The notes under the pieces: generated by a model | What the model saw: the letters and a program-made list of their open reading frames with translations, nothing else | The model's database searches: none | Told to the model about the DNA's origin: nothing | Program-made: the position numbers and the translations under genes | Shown here: one piece after another, positions 7,226-15,902 of the stretch | Position numbering within the stretch: position 1 is the stretch's first letter | Layout of the letters: the number at the start of each line of letters is the position of its first letter | Source of the DNA: Gemmatimonadota bacterium | GTDB taxonomy: Bacteria; Gemmatimonadota; Gemmatimonadetes; Longimicrobiales; Gaopeijiaceae | Direction: 5' to 3' | DNA length: 21,635 nt | Assembly (NCBI GenBank): GCA_018678395.1 | Contig: JAHHMJ010000367.1 | Coordinates: forward strand, 1-21,635

Positions 7226-9652
7226 TCAGGCGGATGAATCGGGGAAGGCTTCCTCGGCCCGGGGCCGGTACCGGAGCAGTCGAAGCGCGTTGCCGACGAC
7301 GAGAAGCGTGCTGCCCTCGTGCACGATGACCGCGGGGCCGATCCCGAAGATTCCGGTGGTGGTGGCGACGATGAGGAGCACGATCACGGAGAGCGATACG
7401 GCCAGGTTCTGACGAATCACCGCTCGCGTGCGGCGGGAGAGGCCCACCGTGAAGGGGATTCCGGCGAGGTCGTCACCCATGAGCGCCACATCCGCCGTCT
7501 CGAGCGCCGCGGCGGTCCCGGCGCCGCCCATCGCGATGCCCACATCGGCTGTCGCCAGCGCCGGGGCGTCGTTGACGCCGTCGCCGACCATGGCCACGCC
7601 GTCGTGTCGGGCCAGCAGGGCCTTCACCGCCGCCACCTTGTCCTCCGGCAGCAGCTCGGCCATCACCTCGTCGATGCCGACCTCCCGGGCGACGGCCTCG
7701 GCGACGCCGCGGTTGTCGCCGGTCATCATGACGAGCGTGCCGACGCCCTGCTCACGGATCCGGTCGAGGGTCTCTCTCACCCCGGGGCGAGGCCGGTCCG
7801 CCACCCCGAGGGTGCCGAGCCAGCGCTCGCCGTGCCGGACGGCCATGACGCTCTTCCCGCTCTCCGACAGGCGCTCCACGGCCGCGCGCACCTCCTCCGG
7901 CACCGGCACGCCCGTCTCCTCCCAGAGTCGCAGGTTTCCGATCTCGACCACCCGGCCGTCCAGCGACGATCGCACCCCGCGCCCGGTCAGGCTCTCCAGA
8001 TCTCCCGCCTCCGGCAGCGCGACCCCCTCCGCCTCCGCCCGGCGCACCACGGCCTCGGCGAGGGGGTGCTGCGAGGTTTGCTCGACCGCGCCCGCCACGC
8101 GGAGTAGCTCGTCGGGCGAGACCGCGCCGGCGGGCACCACGTCGGTCACGTCGGGCCGCCCGAGCGTGAGCGTGCCCGTCTTGTCCATGGCCAGGGCGGC
8201 CACGGCGCCGAGCCTCTCGAGGTGGACGCCGCCCTTGATGAGCACGCCGTTGCGCGCCGCCTGAGCGATTCCAGCCAGGACGGCGGACGGGGTTCCGATT
8301 GCGAGTGCGCACGGTGATGCGGCGACCAGGAGTGCCATCGACCGGTAGAAGGAGGTGCTCCAAGTCCACCACCCCATCACCGCCGGGAGTATCGCCAGCG
8401 CGAAGGCCGAGAGAAGCACCAGCGGCACGAAGATCCGCTCGAAGCGGTCGGTGAGCCGCTCAGTCGGCGCCTTTCGAGTCTGGGCCTCTTCGACCAGTTG
8501 GATCACCCGGTCCAAAGTGCGGTCGCCCGCCGCTCGGGTCGTCTCGACGTGAAGCGCCCCCTCTCCATTCACGGTTCCAGCGAAGACCTCGTCACCGTCG
8601 CCCTTCTCGACCGGCACCGACTCGCCGGTGATGGGGGCCTGATTGACGACCGAGCGGCCCCTGCGCACCTCCCCGTCGACGGGGATCCGTTCGCCCGGGC
8701 GAACGATCACCCACTCCCCGGCCCGCACGTCTTCGACCGGCACGTCGACGAGCGCGTCATCCCGGAGCACCCGGGCGGTCGCCGGCGCGAGGTCGGCCAA
8801 CGCGCGGATCGCCCCTCGAGCTCGATCGAGTGCCCGATGCTCCAGGGCGTGGGCCAGGGAGAAGAGGAAGAGGAGGAAGGCGCCTTCGGCCCACTCCCCC
8901 AGAGCCGCCGCTCCGAGGGCGGCCACGAGCATGAGGAGGTCGATGTCGAAGGTGAGATTCCCCTTCCGCAGCGCTCGTGCCCAGTGGCCCGCGAGGTCCC
9001 AGGCACCGAGCACGTAGGCGACCAGATAGAGGGGCAGCGCCGCCATATCGGGCAGACTCAGCCAGCGTTGACCACTCCAGGCGGCGGCGAGGAGAAGGCC
9101 TGCCCCGAGGCTGAAGACCAGCTCCTTGTTTGCGACCATCCGAGCCAGCAGGCCGGTAGGTTCGTCGCCATTTTCCCTCTCTTCGCCTCCCTTGCGGGGT
9201 CGCGTCGGAGGGCCGTAGCCCATGGCCTCGAGTTCCGTGCGGATCGTGGTCTCGTCGAGGATCTCCCGATCGAACTCCACCCGGGCTCGTTGGGCGGGAA
9301 GGCTCACCGAGGCGTGGAGCACTCCCTCGACCCGGCGGAGGCCCGCCTCGATTCGGCGTGCCGCGTCTTCGCCGTCGATCGCCCGAATCGGGAGAACCGC
9401 GTGCCCGTAGCGGGCTGTGACCGCCGCCCCCGCCCGAACGGCGGCCCGCTCCACGTCGCCGAGCCCCATGACGTCGCTGTCGTAGTGAACGCACAGGAGC
9501 GACGCACCCTTCCCGGGCGCATCGACCACGTGGACGTCGAGGACGGCCCGGAGGGCCCGGAGACTTCGAACGAGTCGCAGGACACACGCATCCCGGTCGT
9601 CCGGGATGTCGGGCAGCAGGACGGGAAGCTCGATTTTCGTCGTGGATTCCAT
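7226..9652 (-). CDS. P1B-4-type heavy-metal-translocating ATPase
   Basis: 808 residues from the ATG at 9652, preferred over in-frame GTGs at 9658 and 9661 because those lie inside its ribosome-binding site. ATP-driven export of a divalent metal (Zn, Cd, Co or Fe(II)). Residues about 1-150 are two ferredoxin-like folds without CxxC, ending L-E-A-M-G-Y-G. After the first spans come the actuator motif I-T-G-E-S-V-P-V-E, the channel motif S-P-C448, the phosphorylation motif D490-K-T-G-T, the nucleotide-binding H-P-L-A-E-A-V, T-G-D-N and G-D-G-V-N-D-A-P. A late span has H-E-G-S-T near residue 777. SPC together with HEG(S/T) defines the P1B-4 class, as opposed to CPC in Cu or Zn/Cd pumps of classes 1 and 2. 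It lies between the PII-like gene and the STAS-like gene in the same operon. Confidence 0.94.
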   Translation of the reverse strand: MESTTKIELPVLLPDIPDDRDACVLRLVRSLRALRAVLDVHVVDAPGKGASLLCVHYDSDVMGLGDVERAAVRAGAAVTARYGHAVLPIRAIDGEDAARRIEAGLRRVEGVLHASVSLPAQRARVEFDREILDETTIRTELEAMGYGPPTRPRKGGEERENGDEPTGLLARMVANKELVFSLGAGLLLAAAWSGQRWLSLPDMAALPLYLVAYVLGAWDLAGHWARALRKGNLTFDIDLLMLVAALGAAALGEWAEGAFLLFLFSLAHALEHRALDRARGAIRALADLAPATARVLRDDALVDVPVEDVRAGEWVIVRPGERIPVDGEVRRGRSVVNQAPITGESVPVEKGDGDEVFAGTVNGEGALHVETTRAAGDRTLDRVIQLVEEAQTRKAPTERLTDRFERIFVPLVLLSAFALAILPAVMGWWTWSTSFYRSMALLVAASPCALAIGTPSAVLAGIAQAARNGVLIKGGVHLERLGAVAALAMDKTGTLTLGRPDVTDVVPAGAVSPDELLRVAGAVEQTSQHPLAEAVVRRAEAEGVALPEAGDLESLTGRGVRSSLDGRVVEIGNLRLWEETGVPVPEEVRAAVERLSESGKSVMAVRHGERWLGTLGVADRPRPGVRETLDRIREQGVGTLVMMTGDNRGVAEAVAREVGIDEVMAELLPEDKVAAVKALLARHDGVAMVGDGVNDAPALATADVGIAMGGAGTAAALETADVALMGDDLAGIPFTVGLSRRTRAVIRQNLAVSLSVIVLLIVATTTGIFGIGPAVIVHEGSTLLVVGNALRLLRYRPRAEEAFPDSSA

Positions 9653-9657
9653 GATCA

Positions 9658-9664
9658 CCACCTT
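9658..9664 (-). promoter_or_regulatory. Ribosome-binding site deciding the P-type ATPase start
   Basis: On the minus strand the element reads AAGGTGG, one mismatch from AAGGAGG, and lies five bases before the ATG at 9652. The two upstream in-frame GTG codons overlap it or abut it, so they are unlikely to be used. Confidence 0.6.
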
Positions 9665-9694
9665 CCCGGTGCAGAGCCCGTACCACCTCGCGGT

Positions 9695-10036
9695 TCACAC
9701 CGCACGGGGCCCCCTCGCTTTCGTCTTGATACGCACGCCGTCCTCCACGGGAAGGACGAAGATCTTCCCGTCGCCTCGAGCTCCGGTGTGTGCGGCGGCG
9801 AGGACCGCCTGGACGACGGCCTCGGCCCGGTCGTCGGAAACCACCGCCTCCACCCGAACCGTCGGGGTGAAGTCGTCGAGCTGATCGCGGACGTCCCGAG
9901 CGTCGTCCTCGAGCTTTTCCCGCCCGAACCCTCGGGCGGGGGTGACGGTCATGCCCGTGAAACCCTCCACATGCTCGAGGGCCCGGGTCACCCGGTCGAG
10001 ACGGTACGGGGGCAGGTACGTGAGGATCATCTTCAT
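9695..10036 (-). CDS. PII-like signalling protein associated with metal-efflux RND genes
   Basis: 113 residues, full PII length. The core motifs are clear: a T-loop region G-F-G-R-E-K at 36-41 (GlnB has G-F-G-R-Q-K-G), V-R-V-E-A-V-V after it, and the nucleotide-binding B-loop plus strand T-G-A-R-G-D-G-K-I-F-V-L-P-V-E (84-98), then the C-loop R-I-K-T. Residue 51, the uridylylated Tyr of GlnB, is Asp, so control by uridylylation is unlikely. PII proteins found beside czcA/cusA-type genes have been recognised as a separate subgroup of the superfamily (PII-NG) with a proposed role in metal resistance. Binding of adenine nucleotides and contact with the neighbouring RND pump or ATPase is the likely mode but is inferred. 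The start is supported by GGAGG five bases upstream, and the preceding pump gene ends 10 bp away. Confidence 0.88.
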   Translation of the reverse strand: MKMILTYLPPYRLDRVTRALEHVEGFTGMTVTPARGFGREKLEDDARDVRDQLDDFTPTVRVEAVVSDDRAEAVVQAVLAAAHTGARGDGKIFVLPVEDGVRIKTKARGPRAV

Positions 10037-10046
10037 CGTGGCCTCC

Positions 10047-13000
10047 TCAGAAGCGGGTGGGCTCGCGGTGCAACCATCCGTAGAGGACGGGGAGCACCAG
10101 CAGCGTGAGCGCAGTGGATGTCACCAGCCCGCCGACGACCGCGACGGCCAGCGGCCGCTGGACCTCGGATCCGGGGCCGGTGGCGAGAAGCAGTGGGATC
10201 AGGCCCAGGGTCGTGGTGACGGCCGTCATCAGGACGGGTCGGAGCCGAAGCATCGAGCCTCGCTCCACCGCCTCCCGGATGGACAGCCCCTCCTGGGCGT
10301 GGAGCTGGTTGAAGTAGGTGATGAGCACGAGACCGTTTTCGACGGCGATCCCGAACAGCGCGATGAAGCCGACGCTGGCCGGGACGGAGAGCGCCTGCCC
10401 CGTGATCAACAACGCGACGAGCCCGCCCACGAGGGCCAACGGGATGTTGAGGATGATGAGGAGCGCTTCTTTTATGCTGTTGAACGAAGCGAAGAGCATC
10501 CCGAAGATCAGCAGGATGGTGATCGGGATCACGACGGCGAGGCGCCGATTCGCCGCCTGGGCGAGTTCGAACTGGCCGCCGAACGTAGTGAGATACCCCG
10601 GGGGTAGGTCGACCTGCGCAGAGATGGCTGCGCTGGCCTCCTCCACGAACGAGCCGATGTCCCGACCGCGCACGTTGAGCTGGATCGTGATGTAGCGCTG
10701 ATTATCCTCTCGCGAGATCTGCCGCGGTCCGATGATGGACTCGATCGTGGCGACCTGATCGAGGGGGACCAGTGTGCCGTCCGGGGCGTCGATGAGGAGC
10801 GCCCGCACGTCGGACACGCGAGCGCGCTCCGCTTCGGTGTAGCGCACGTAGATCGTCCAGCGGCGCTCCCCCTCGAAGAGCTGCCCGGCCGGCGCGCCGC
10901 CGACGGCGGCCCGGACCAACTCCTGCACGTTCGCCACGGGAATCCCGTAGCGCGACAACTCGCCCCGATCGAGGTCGATGCGGAGCTGCGGCTGCCCGCT
11001 CACCTGGTCCACCTGGATTTCAGAGGCCCCTTCCACGTCGCCCAGGACGCCGGCGATCTCATTCGCCTTCTCCAGGAGCACGTCCAGATCGTCCCCGAAG
11101 AGCTTGACCGCGATCTGGGCCTTGATCCCGGTGAGGAGTTCGTCCACGGCGGCCGCGATGGGCTGGGTGAAGTTGAGCTGGACCCCCGGGACGTCGTCCA
11201 GTCGCTCCTGCATGGCCGCCACCAAGGCTTCCCGATCGTCGGCGGTCACCCATTGGTCGTCCGGCTTCAGGTCGACGAAGATCTCGGCGTTGTTGACCGG
11301 ATCGGCGTGGGCCCCGACTTCGCCCCGCCCGATCCGGCTCACCACCTGGGTGACCTCGGGAAAGGTGAGGAACTGCTCTTCGAGACGCCCGACCGTCGCC
11401 GTGGACTCCGTCAGCGCAATCGAGGGTGCCAGGGTCGCGCGCACCAGGAGGGTGCCCTCGTTGAGGGTCGGAATGAACTCGGTCCCCAGAAACGGAAACA
11501 CGCCGGCCCCGACGGCGATCAGCGCGACCGTGCCGAGAATCACCGGGCTCCGGTGGTCGAGTGCCCACGTGAGGAGTGGCCGGTAGCGTGCCTGGGCCCA
11601 CCGGACGATGCGGACCTCGTCGTGCGCCTCGTGGCCGTCGGGTTTCCGGCCTGCGCCCTCTGCCACCGCCCGTCGCTTCAGCAACTGTTGGGCAAGCACT
11701 GGTGCGAGGGTGAGCGAGAACAGGAGCGAGCCCAGCATGGCCAGGGCGATCGTGTAGGCCAGCGGGCGGAACATGGTGCCTTCCACACCTTGGAGGGTGA
11801 AGAGGGGGAGGAAGACCACGATCACGATCGAGATGGCGAAGAAGACGGGCCGGCCCACCTCCTTCGCGGCCCGGGACACGAGGTGCACTTTGGGTTCGTC
11901 CGCGTCGGGATCTTCCTTCAGCCACCGGAAGACGTTCTCCACGACCACGATGGCCGCATCGACCATCATGCCGATTCCCACTGCCAACCCTCCCAGCGAC
12001 ATCAGGTTCGCGCTGATGCCGAACTGGAGCATGAGTAGAAAGGTGAGCAGGATGGAAAACGGCAACGACAGCGCCACGATGAGCGACGATCGCAGGTTTC
12101 CGAGGAAGACCGCGAGCACCACCACGACCAGGATGAGGCCCTGCCACAATGCCGTGGTCACCGTCCGGGTGGCCCGGTCGACCAGGCCGGACTGCTCGTA
12201 GTAGGGCACGAGCCTCACCCCTTCCGGCAGGGCGGTACGGATCTGGTCGAGTCGGTCCTCGACGCGATCGATCACCGTGGACGTGTTCGTGCCCAGGAGC
12301 TTGAGGACGAACCCGACGACGACCTCGCCCTCGCCGTTGCGGGTCACCAGACCCCGTCGGATCTCGGGCCCGATATCGACCCGGGCCACGTCGGTCACCC
12401 GCACCGGCGTGCCGCCCCGGGTTACGATCGTGATGTCGCGGAGGTCGTCGAGGGTTTCCGCCAGGCCCACCGACCGGACGATGTACTCCTCACGAGCCAC
12501 CTCGAGGAAGCTGGCGCCCACGTTGAGGTTGTTGGCCTCCACGGCCTCGAGGACGTCGTGAAGGGAGAGGTCGTACTGGCGGAGGCTCGCCGGGTCCACC
12601 ACGACGTGGTACTGCCTCACGTGCCCGCCGATGGAGAGCACCTCCGTCACACCCCGCACGGTCTGCAGGTTGCGCTTGACGATCCAATCCTGGATCGTGC
12701 GGAGTTCTTCCAGAGTGTAGGAGCCGCTCTCGTCGTCGAGGTAGTAGAAGAGGATCTGCCCGAGGCCGCTCGAGATCGGCCCCATCTGTGGGTCTCCGAG
12801 GCCTTCCGGGATTTGCTCCCGGGCCTCCTGCAGCCGCTCGTTCACGAGCTGCCGCGCGAAGTAGATGTCGGTTCCCTCGTCGAAGTAGACGTTCACGACG
12901 GACAGGCCGAAGTTGGAGACCGACCGGATCCGGTCGAGCCCGGGCAGCCCGTTCATCGCCACCTCGACCGGATAGGTCACGAGTTGCTCCACCTCTTCCG

Positions 13001-13172
13001 GCGCGAGCCCCTCGGTCTCGGTGAAGACCTGCACGAGGGCCGGTGAGATGTCCGGGTAGGCGTCGACGGGCAGACGCGTGTACGCCCAGGCCCCTGCGCC
13101 GAAGATGACGGCGGCCGCGACCACGACCAGCAGACGTTGCCGGAGCGCGAAGTCGATGAGTTTGTCGATCAT
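10047..13172 (-). CDS. Heavy-metal efflux RND pump, CusA/CzcA superfamily, second type
   Basis: 1041 residues, full length. It begins I-D-K-L-I-D-F-A-L-R-Q-R and has the HME-RND layout of twelve spans with two large periplasmic loops. TM4 reads L-A-V-G-I-G-M-M-V-D405-A-A-I-V-V-V-E412-N. The first Asp of the CzcA D-F-G-x-x-V-D pattern is replaced, so this pump is not the same type as the one at 1849-4986; the TM4 form is the one seen in CusA. However, the three CusA substrate methionines are not conserved: the equivalent places read L-L-V-R, P-V-N-N-A-E and A-V-D-E-L-L. Cu/Ag export is therefore doubtful and the substrate is left open. It lies 10 bp downstream of its adaptor gene and 10 bp upstream of the PII-like gene, so the tripartite pump and its possible regulator are co-transcribed. 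Confidence 0.94.
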   Translation of the reverse strand: MIDKLIDFALRQRLLVVVAAAVIFGAGAWAYTRLPVDAYPDISPALVQVFTETEGLAPEEVEQLVTYPVEVAMNGLPGLDRIRSVSNFGLSVVNVYFDEGTDIYFARQLVNERLQEAREQIPEGLGDPQMGPISSGLGQILFYYLDDESGSYTLEELRTIQDWIVKRNLQTVRGVTEVLSIGGHVRQYHVVVDPASLRQYDLSLHDVLEAVEANNLNVGASFLEVAREEYIVRSVGLAETLDDLRDITIVTRGGTPVRVTDVARVDIGPEIRRGLVTRNGEGEVVVGFVLKLLGTNTSTVIDRVEDRLDQIRTALPEGVRLVPYYEQSGLVDRATRTVTTALWQGLILVVVVLAVFLGNLRSSLIVALSLPFSILLTFLLMLQFGISANLMSLGGLAVGIGMMVDAAIVVVENVFRWLKEDPDADEPKVHLVSRAAKEVGRPVFFAISIVIVVFLPLFTLQGVEGTMFRPLAYTIALAMLGSLLFSLTLAPVLAQQLLKRRAVAEGAGRKPDGHEAHDEVRIVRWAQARYRPLLTWALDHRSPVILGTVALIAVGAGVFPFLGTEFIPTLNEGTLLVRATLAPSIALTESTATVGRLEEQFLTFPEVTQVVSRIGRGEVGAHADPVNNAEIFVDLKPDDQWVTADDREALVAAMQERLDDVPGVQLNFTQPIAAAVDELLTGIKAQIAVKLFGDDLDVLLEKANEIAGVLGDVEGASEIQVDQVSGQPQLRIDLDRGELSRYGIPVANVQELVRAAVGGAPAGQLFEGERRWTIYVRYTEAERARVSDVRALLIDAPDGTLVPLDQVATIESIIGPRQISREDNQRYITIQLNVRGRDIGSFVEEASAAISAQVDLPPGYLTTFGGQFELAQAANRRLAVVIPITILLIFGMLFASFNSIKEALLIILNIPLALVGGLVALLITGQALSVPASVGFIALFGIAVENGLVLITYFNQLHAQEGLSIREAVERGSMLRLRPVLMTAVTTTLGLIPLLLATGPGSEVQRPLAVAVVGGLVTSTALTLLVLPVLYGWLHREPTRF

Positions 13173-13182
13173 CGCCGCCCCC

Positions 13183-14421
13183 TCAGTGTCCGTGCCCGCC
13201 GAACTCGCCCTCGGCGAGTTCCGACTTGAGCGTGAACGCGCCGTGTACCACCAACGGTTGGTCTGCGGTGAGTCCGGAGACGATCTCGACGAGGCCGCCC
13301 GGAAGTTCCGCGCCCATCGTCACCGCACGGGCGACGAACTCGTCTGCGTCGGCTCCGGGCACCCACACCACCGTCGCGCCCTCGACCGTCTGCACCGCGT
13401 CGCGGGGGACGGCGATGACGGGCGCACCGTCGGCCACGTCGATCCGTGCGGTCGCGAACATCCCAGGCTTCAACGCACCGTCCGTGTTTTCCACCTCGAC
13501 CCTGGCGCGAACCGTCCGGCGGTCGGGGTCGACGATGTCGGCCACGTAGACGATCCGGCCGGGAAAGACCCGACCGGGCCACGCCACCGTGGTGACCCCC
13601 ACCGGCTGATCCCGCCGGACCCGACTCAGATTGCGCTCGTAGATGTCCAGCTCGATCCACAGGCGGCTCAGGTCGGCGACCGTGAAGAGCTGGTCAGCCG
13701 GATCGACCACCTCGCCGCGGCCGGCGTGACGCTCGACCACGATGCCATCGTAGGGAGCGGACACGTCGAAGTGGCCGCCCTCGTCGTGCAGGTCCGCGCC
13801 CAGCACCCGAAGGCGCTCCTGAGCGCTCGCCAGCCGTGCCTGCACCCGGCGAAGTTCCGCTTCGGCGTCGAGCAGCTCCCGGCGACTCGAGATGCCCTGG
13901 GCTTCCAGCCGCTCTTCGCGATCGTAGTTCTCCTGCGCGATCTCGAGCAGCGCCTCGGCCTCGTGGAGGTCGGCCCGGGTCGCACCCACCTCGGGGCTCT
14001 CGAGGTGCGCGAGCACCTGCCCCCTCCGAACCCTCGATCCCACCTCGGCGGTGAGTTCGACGACGCGACCCTGGGTCTTCGGCCCGATGTGGCTGACCCG
14101 GTTCTGGTCGTAGGTGATGCTGCCCGTCACGGGCAGGAATCCGGCGCTCACCAACTCCGGGGTGCCCACGACCACACCGCTCACCGCGAGGGCCGCCGAG
14201 TCGAGGTGCACGACTGGATCGCCGCCCTCCTCGGATGCACCCACCTGAGGGCTGTCGTCCGCGTGGTCGTCATCATCGCTCCCACCCCCTTCTCCGCACG
14301 CCGTCAGGAGCAGGATCAGGGGCGGGACGGCCACGAGAAGGAGAAACCGGAGCAGCCGCGCACGGGTCCACTCGGTCTGCGTCGAACGGTCGATGGGAGG
14401 TGCCAAGGTGTGGGCGCTCAT
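13183..14421 (-). CDS. RND efflux periplasmic adaptor, CzcB/CusB type, lipoprotein
   Basis: 412 residues from the ATG at 14421, chosen because it overlaps the TolC-like stop as ATGA and has GGGAGGA six bases upstream; a longer frame to 14514 would bury the start inside that gene. The N-terminus has an unusually long basic n-region, a hydrophobic stretch and the lipobox L-L-T-A-C with Cys42. Immediately after comes an acidic/His segment (D-D-D-D-H-A-D-D) and the protein ends G-G-H-G-H, both possible metal-binding tails. The core has the adaptor hallmarks: V-V-E-L-T-A-E-V-G-S-R-V-R-R-G, a coiled-coil hairpin (about residues 135-195), V-S-A-P-Y-D-G-I-V, and L-K-P-G-M-F-A-T-A-R-I. It should join the RND pump at 10047-13172 to the outer-membrane protein just upstream. 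Confidence 0.93.
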   Translation of the reverse strand: MSAHTLAPPIDRSTQTEWTRARLLRFLLLVAVPPLILLLTACGEGGGSDDDDHADDSPQVGASEEGGDPVVHLDSAALAVSGVVVGTPELVSAGFLPVTGSITYDQNRVSHIGPKTQGRVVELTAEVGSRVRRGQVLAHLESPEVGATRADLHEAEALLEIAQENYDREERLEAQGISSRRELLDAEAELRRVQARLASAQERLRVLGADLHDEGGHFDVSAPYDGIVVERHAGRGEVVDPADQLFTVADLSRLWIELDIYERNLSRVRRDQPVGVTTVAWPGRVFPGRIVYVADIVDPDRRTVRARVEVENTDGALKPGMFATARIDVADGAPVIAVPRDAVQTVEGATVVWVPGADADEFVARAVTMGAELPGGLVEIVSGLTADQPLVVHGAFTLKSELAEGEFGGHGH

Positions 14422-15725
14422 CGGGAGTCCTCCCGGAAGTCGAGGTTCAGATCGTCGAGGATGGTGGCCGTGGCGCTGCGGAGCGCCACTTCCGCCATGC
14501 GTTGCTGCTCCCACGCCTCCCAGTAGCCCAGCTCCGCGTCGAGGAGCTGATTACGCAGGAGAAGAAGGGTGGAGAGATCGAGCTTCCCTTCCTGGTAGGC
14601 GGTCTCCAGCAGTCGCTGGTTCTCTCGCGCCGGCGGGAGCACATCGCTTTCGAAGAGCTGGACCTGCCGTGCCGCGGCCTGCCAGGCACGAAACGCATCG
14701 GCGACTTCGGTGCGTACCCGCAGCTCCACGGCCCGCACCGTCAGCCCCGCTTGCCTCACCTCGACGGCACGGCCCTCCCGCAGCCCCTGGTTGCGATCGA
14801 ACAGGGGCACCGGCACGCTGAACGCCAGGCCGAAGCGAGGAGCGACGCCCGGCGCTTCGCGCTCGGCGATGCCGGCGATTCCCACGTTGGGTAGTGCTTC
14901 TCGCGTCGCCAGCGAACGCAGCGATTCGGCCCGGCCGACGTACGCTCTGGAGGCCGTCAGGTCCGGGCGATTGGACAGGGCGGTGGCGGAGAGTTCCGGC
15001 AGGGAGGTGTCCGGCAGCCGCACGGCGGCACCGACCTCGGCCGCCGCCGTCCGTACCGTTGCGGATGCCGGGAGCCCGGCGAGTCGAATCAGGGCCAGTT
15101 CGGCTTCCGCGACGTCCTGCTCGACCGCGAGGACCCGGGCACGGGCTCGTGCGGCCTCGATCTCGACGAGATTGGCCTGGAGGAGTGAGACCTCGCCCTC
15201 GGAAAGCTGGATGCGCACTGCGTCCAGCAGGCGATCGTTCAGCGTCCGGATCTCTCTCGCCACGTCGAGCCGCTGTCCGGCCGCGGCGAGGGTGAACCAG
15301 GTGCGTTCCACGTCTGCCAGCACGACCCGGGCTTCGTTCGCCGCCTCGGCCCGTGCCGCAGACAGACCGGCTTCCGCCGCGGCCACCCTGCGCCCGCGCT
15401 GACCGGCCAACTCGACCTCCTGGCCGAACCGGATCTCGTAGCGATCGGGGCCGCGATCGCTGAGGGAACTCGGACCCTCGACTTCGATGGCCGGGTTGAA
15501 CGGGTAGGTGCGGGCGGTGCGGAGTTCGGCGCTCGCCGCGCCGATGCGCTCGAGATCGGCGAGGAGGGCCGGGTTCTGGCGAATAGCGAGGGTGCGCGCC
15601 TCGGCTATGGTCAGTGCCGTCGTGTCGGACGGCGGGAGATCCTGCCTCGCAACCGTGGTCGTGGCCCCGAGGGGCGACGACAACACCGCATGCAGGACGC
15701 TCCCGAGCATGATCGCTCGGTGCAT
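14418..15725 (-). CDS. TolC-family outer-membrane efflux protein (CzcC/CusC-like)
   Basis: 435 residues. A short N-terminal hydrophobic segment (I-M-L-G-S-V-L-H-A-V-L) with A-T-T-T-V-A after it could be a signal peptide, though a weak one. The family start L-T-I-A-E-A-R-T-L-A-I-R-Q-N-P-A-L is followed by two repeated helical-barrel halves. P-L-F-D-R-N-Q-G occurs near residue 305, as in the TolC gene at the window start, and L-D-L-S-T-L-L-L-L-R-N-Q-L-L-D-A-E-L near 385. The ATG at 15725 is backed by AGGAG eight bases upstream. Its stop overlaps the adaptor start as ATGA. As the first gene of the efflux trio it follows a 177-bp gap, the only sizeable one within this minus-strand run, where a promoter could sit. 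Confidence 0.92.
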   Translation of the reverse strand: MHRAIMLGSVLHAVLSSPLGATTTVARQDLPPSDTTALTIAEARTLAIRQNPALLADLERIGAASAELRTARTYPFNPAIEVEGPSSLSDRGPDRYEIRFGQEVELAGQRGRRVAAAEAGLSAARAEAANEARVVLADVERTWFTLAAAGQRLDVAREIRTLNDRLLDAVRIQLSEGEVSLLQANLVEIEAARARARVLAVEQDVAEAELALIRLAGLPASATVRTAAAEVGAAVRLPDTSLPELSATALSNRPDLTASRAYVGRAESLRSLATREALPNVGIAGIAEREAPGVAPRFGLAFSVPVPLFDRNQGLREGRAVEVRQAGLTVRAVELRVRTEVADAFRAWQAAARQVQLFESDVLPPARENQRLLETAYQEGKLDLSTLLLLRNQLLDAELGYWEAWEQQRMAEVALRSATATILDDLNLDFREDSR

Positions 15726-15902
15726 CTGGTACGCTCCTGTCCCCGAACGGCCCTGCGGTCCGCGGATGCGGGAACCCGAGGTGGACCCCAGGCCTGAGCC
15801 CGGAGCCGCCGTTCGATTCGTGAGTGGAAATGGGGAACTACCGAGAGACCCGCAGGGCGCTTCGGTCGGGGACCGGCGCCGGTGTTGACCGCGGGCGGAG
15901 CG
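15726..15902. other. Non-coding gap between the His-rich gene and the TolC-like gene
   Basis: 177 bases without a supported gene. It contains a perfect 12-base palindrome ACCGGCGCCGGT at 15872-15883, which could fold in RNA, and the ribosome-binding site of the TolC-like gene at the other end. I see no convincing -35/-10 pair on the minus strand, no T-run that would make a clear intrinsic terminator, and no tRNA-like structure. Confidence 0.4.

Noticed and set aside
8498..10108. Long plus-strand open frame opposite the P-type ATPase and PII-like genes
   Set aside because: Antisense shadow of well-recognised genes; His/Arg/Pro-rich with no family features. The same applies to the plus-strand frames at 5645-7081 and 13078-14526.
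10047..13172. Calling the second RND pump a Cu/Ag exporter (CusA)
   Set aside because: TM4 resembles CusA, but the three substrate methionines are replaced by Arg, Asn and Glu in the aligned places, so copper/silver specificity is not supported.
15872..15883. Palindrome ACCGGCGCCGGT as an intrinsic terminator
   Set aside because: No T-run follows on either strand, and short perfect palindromes are common in GC-rich DNA.
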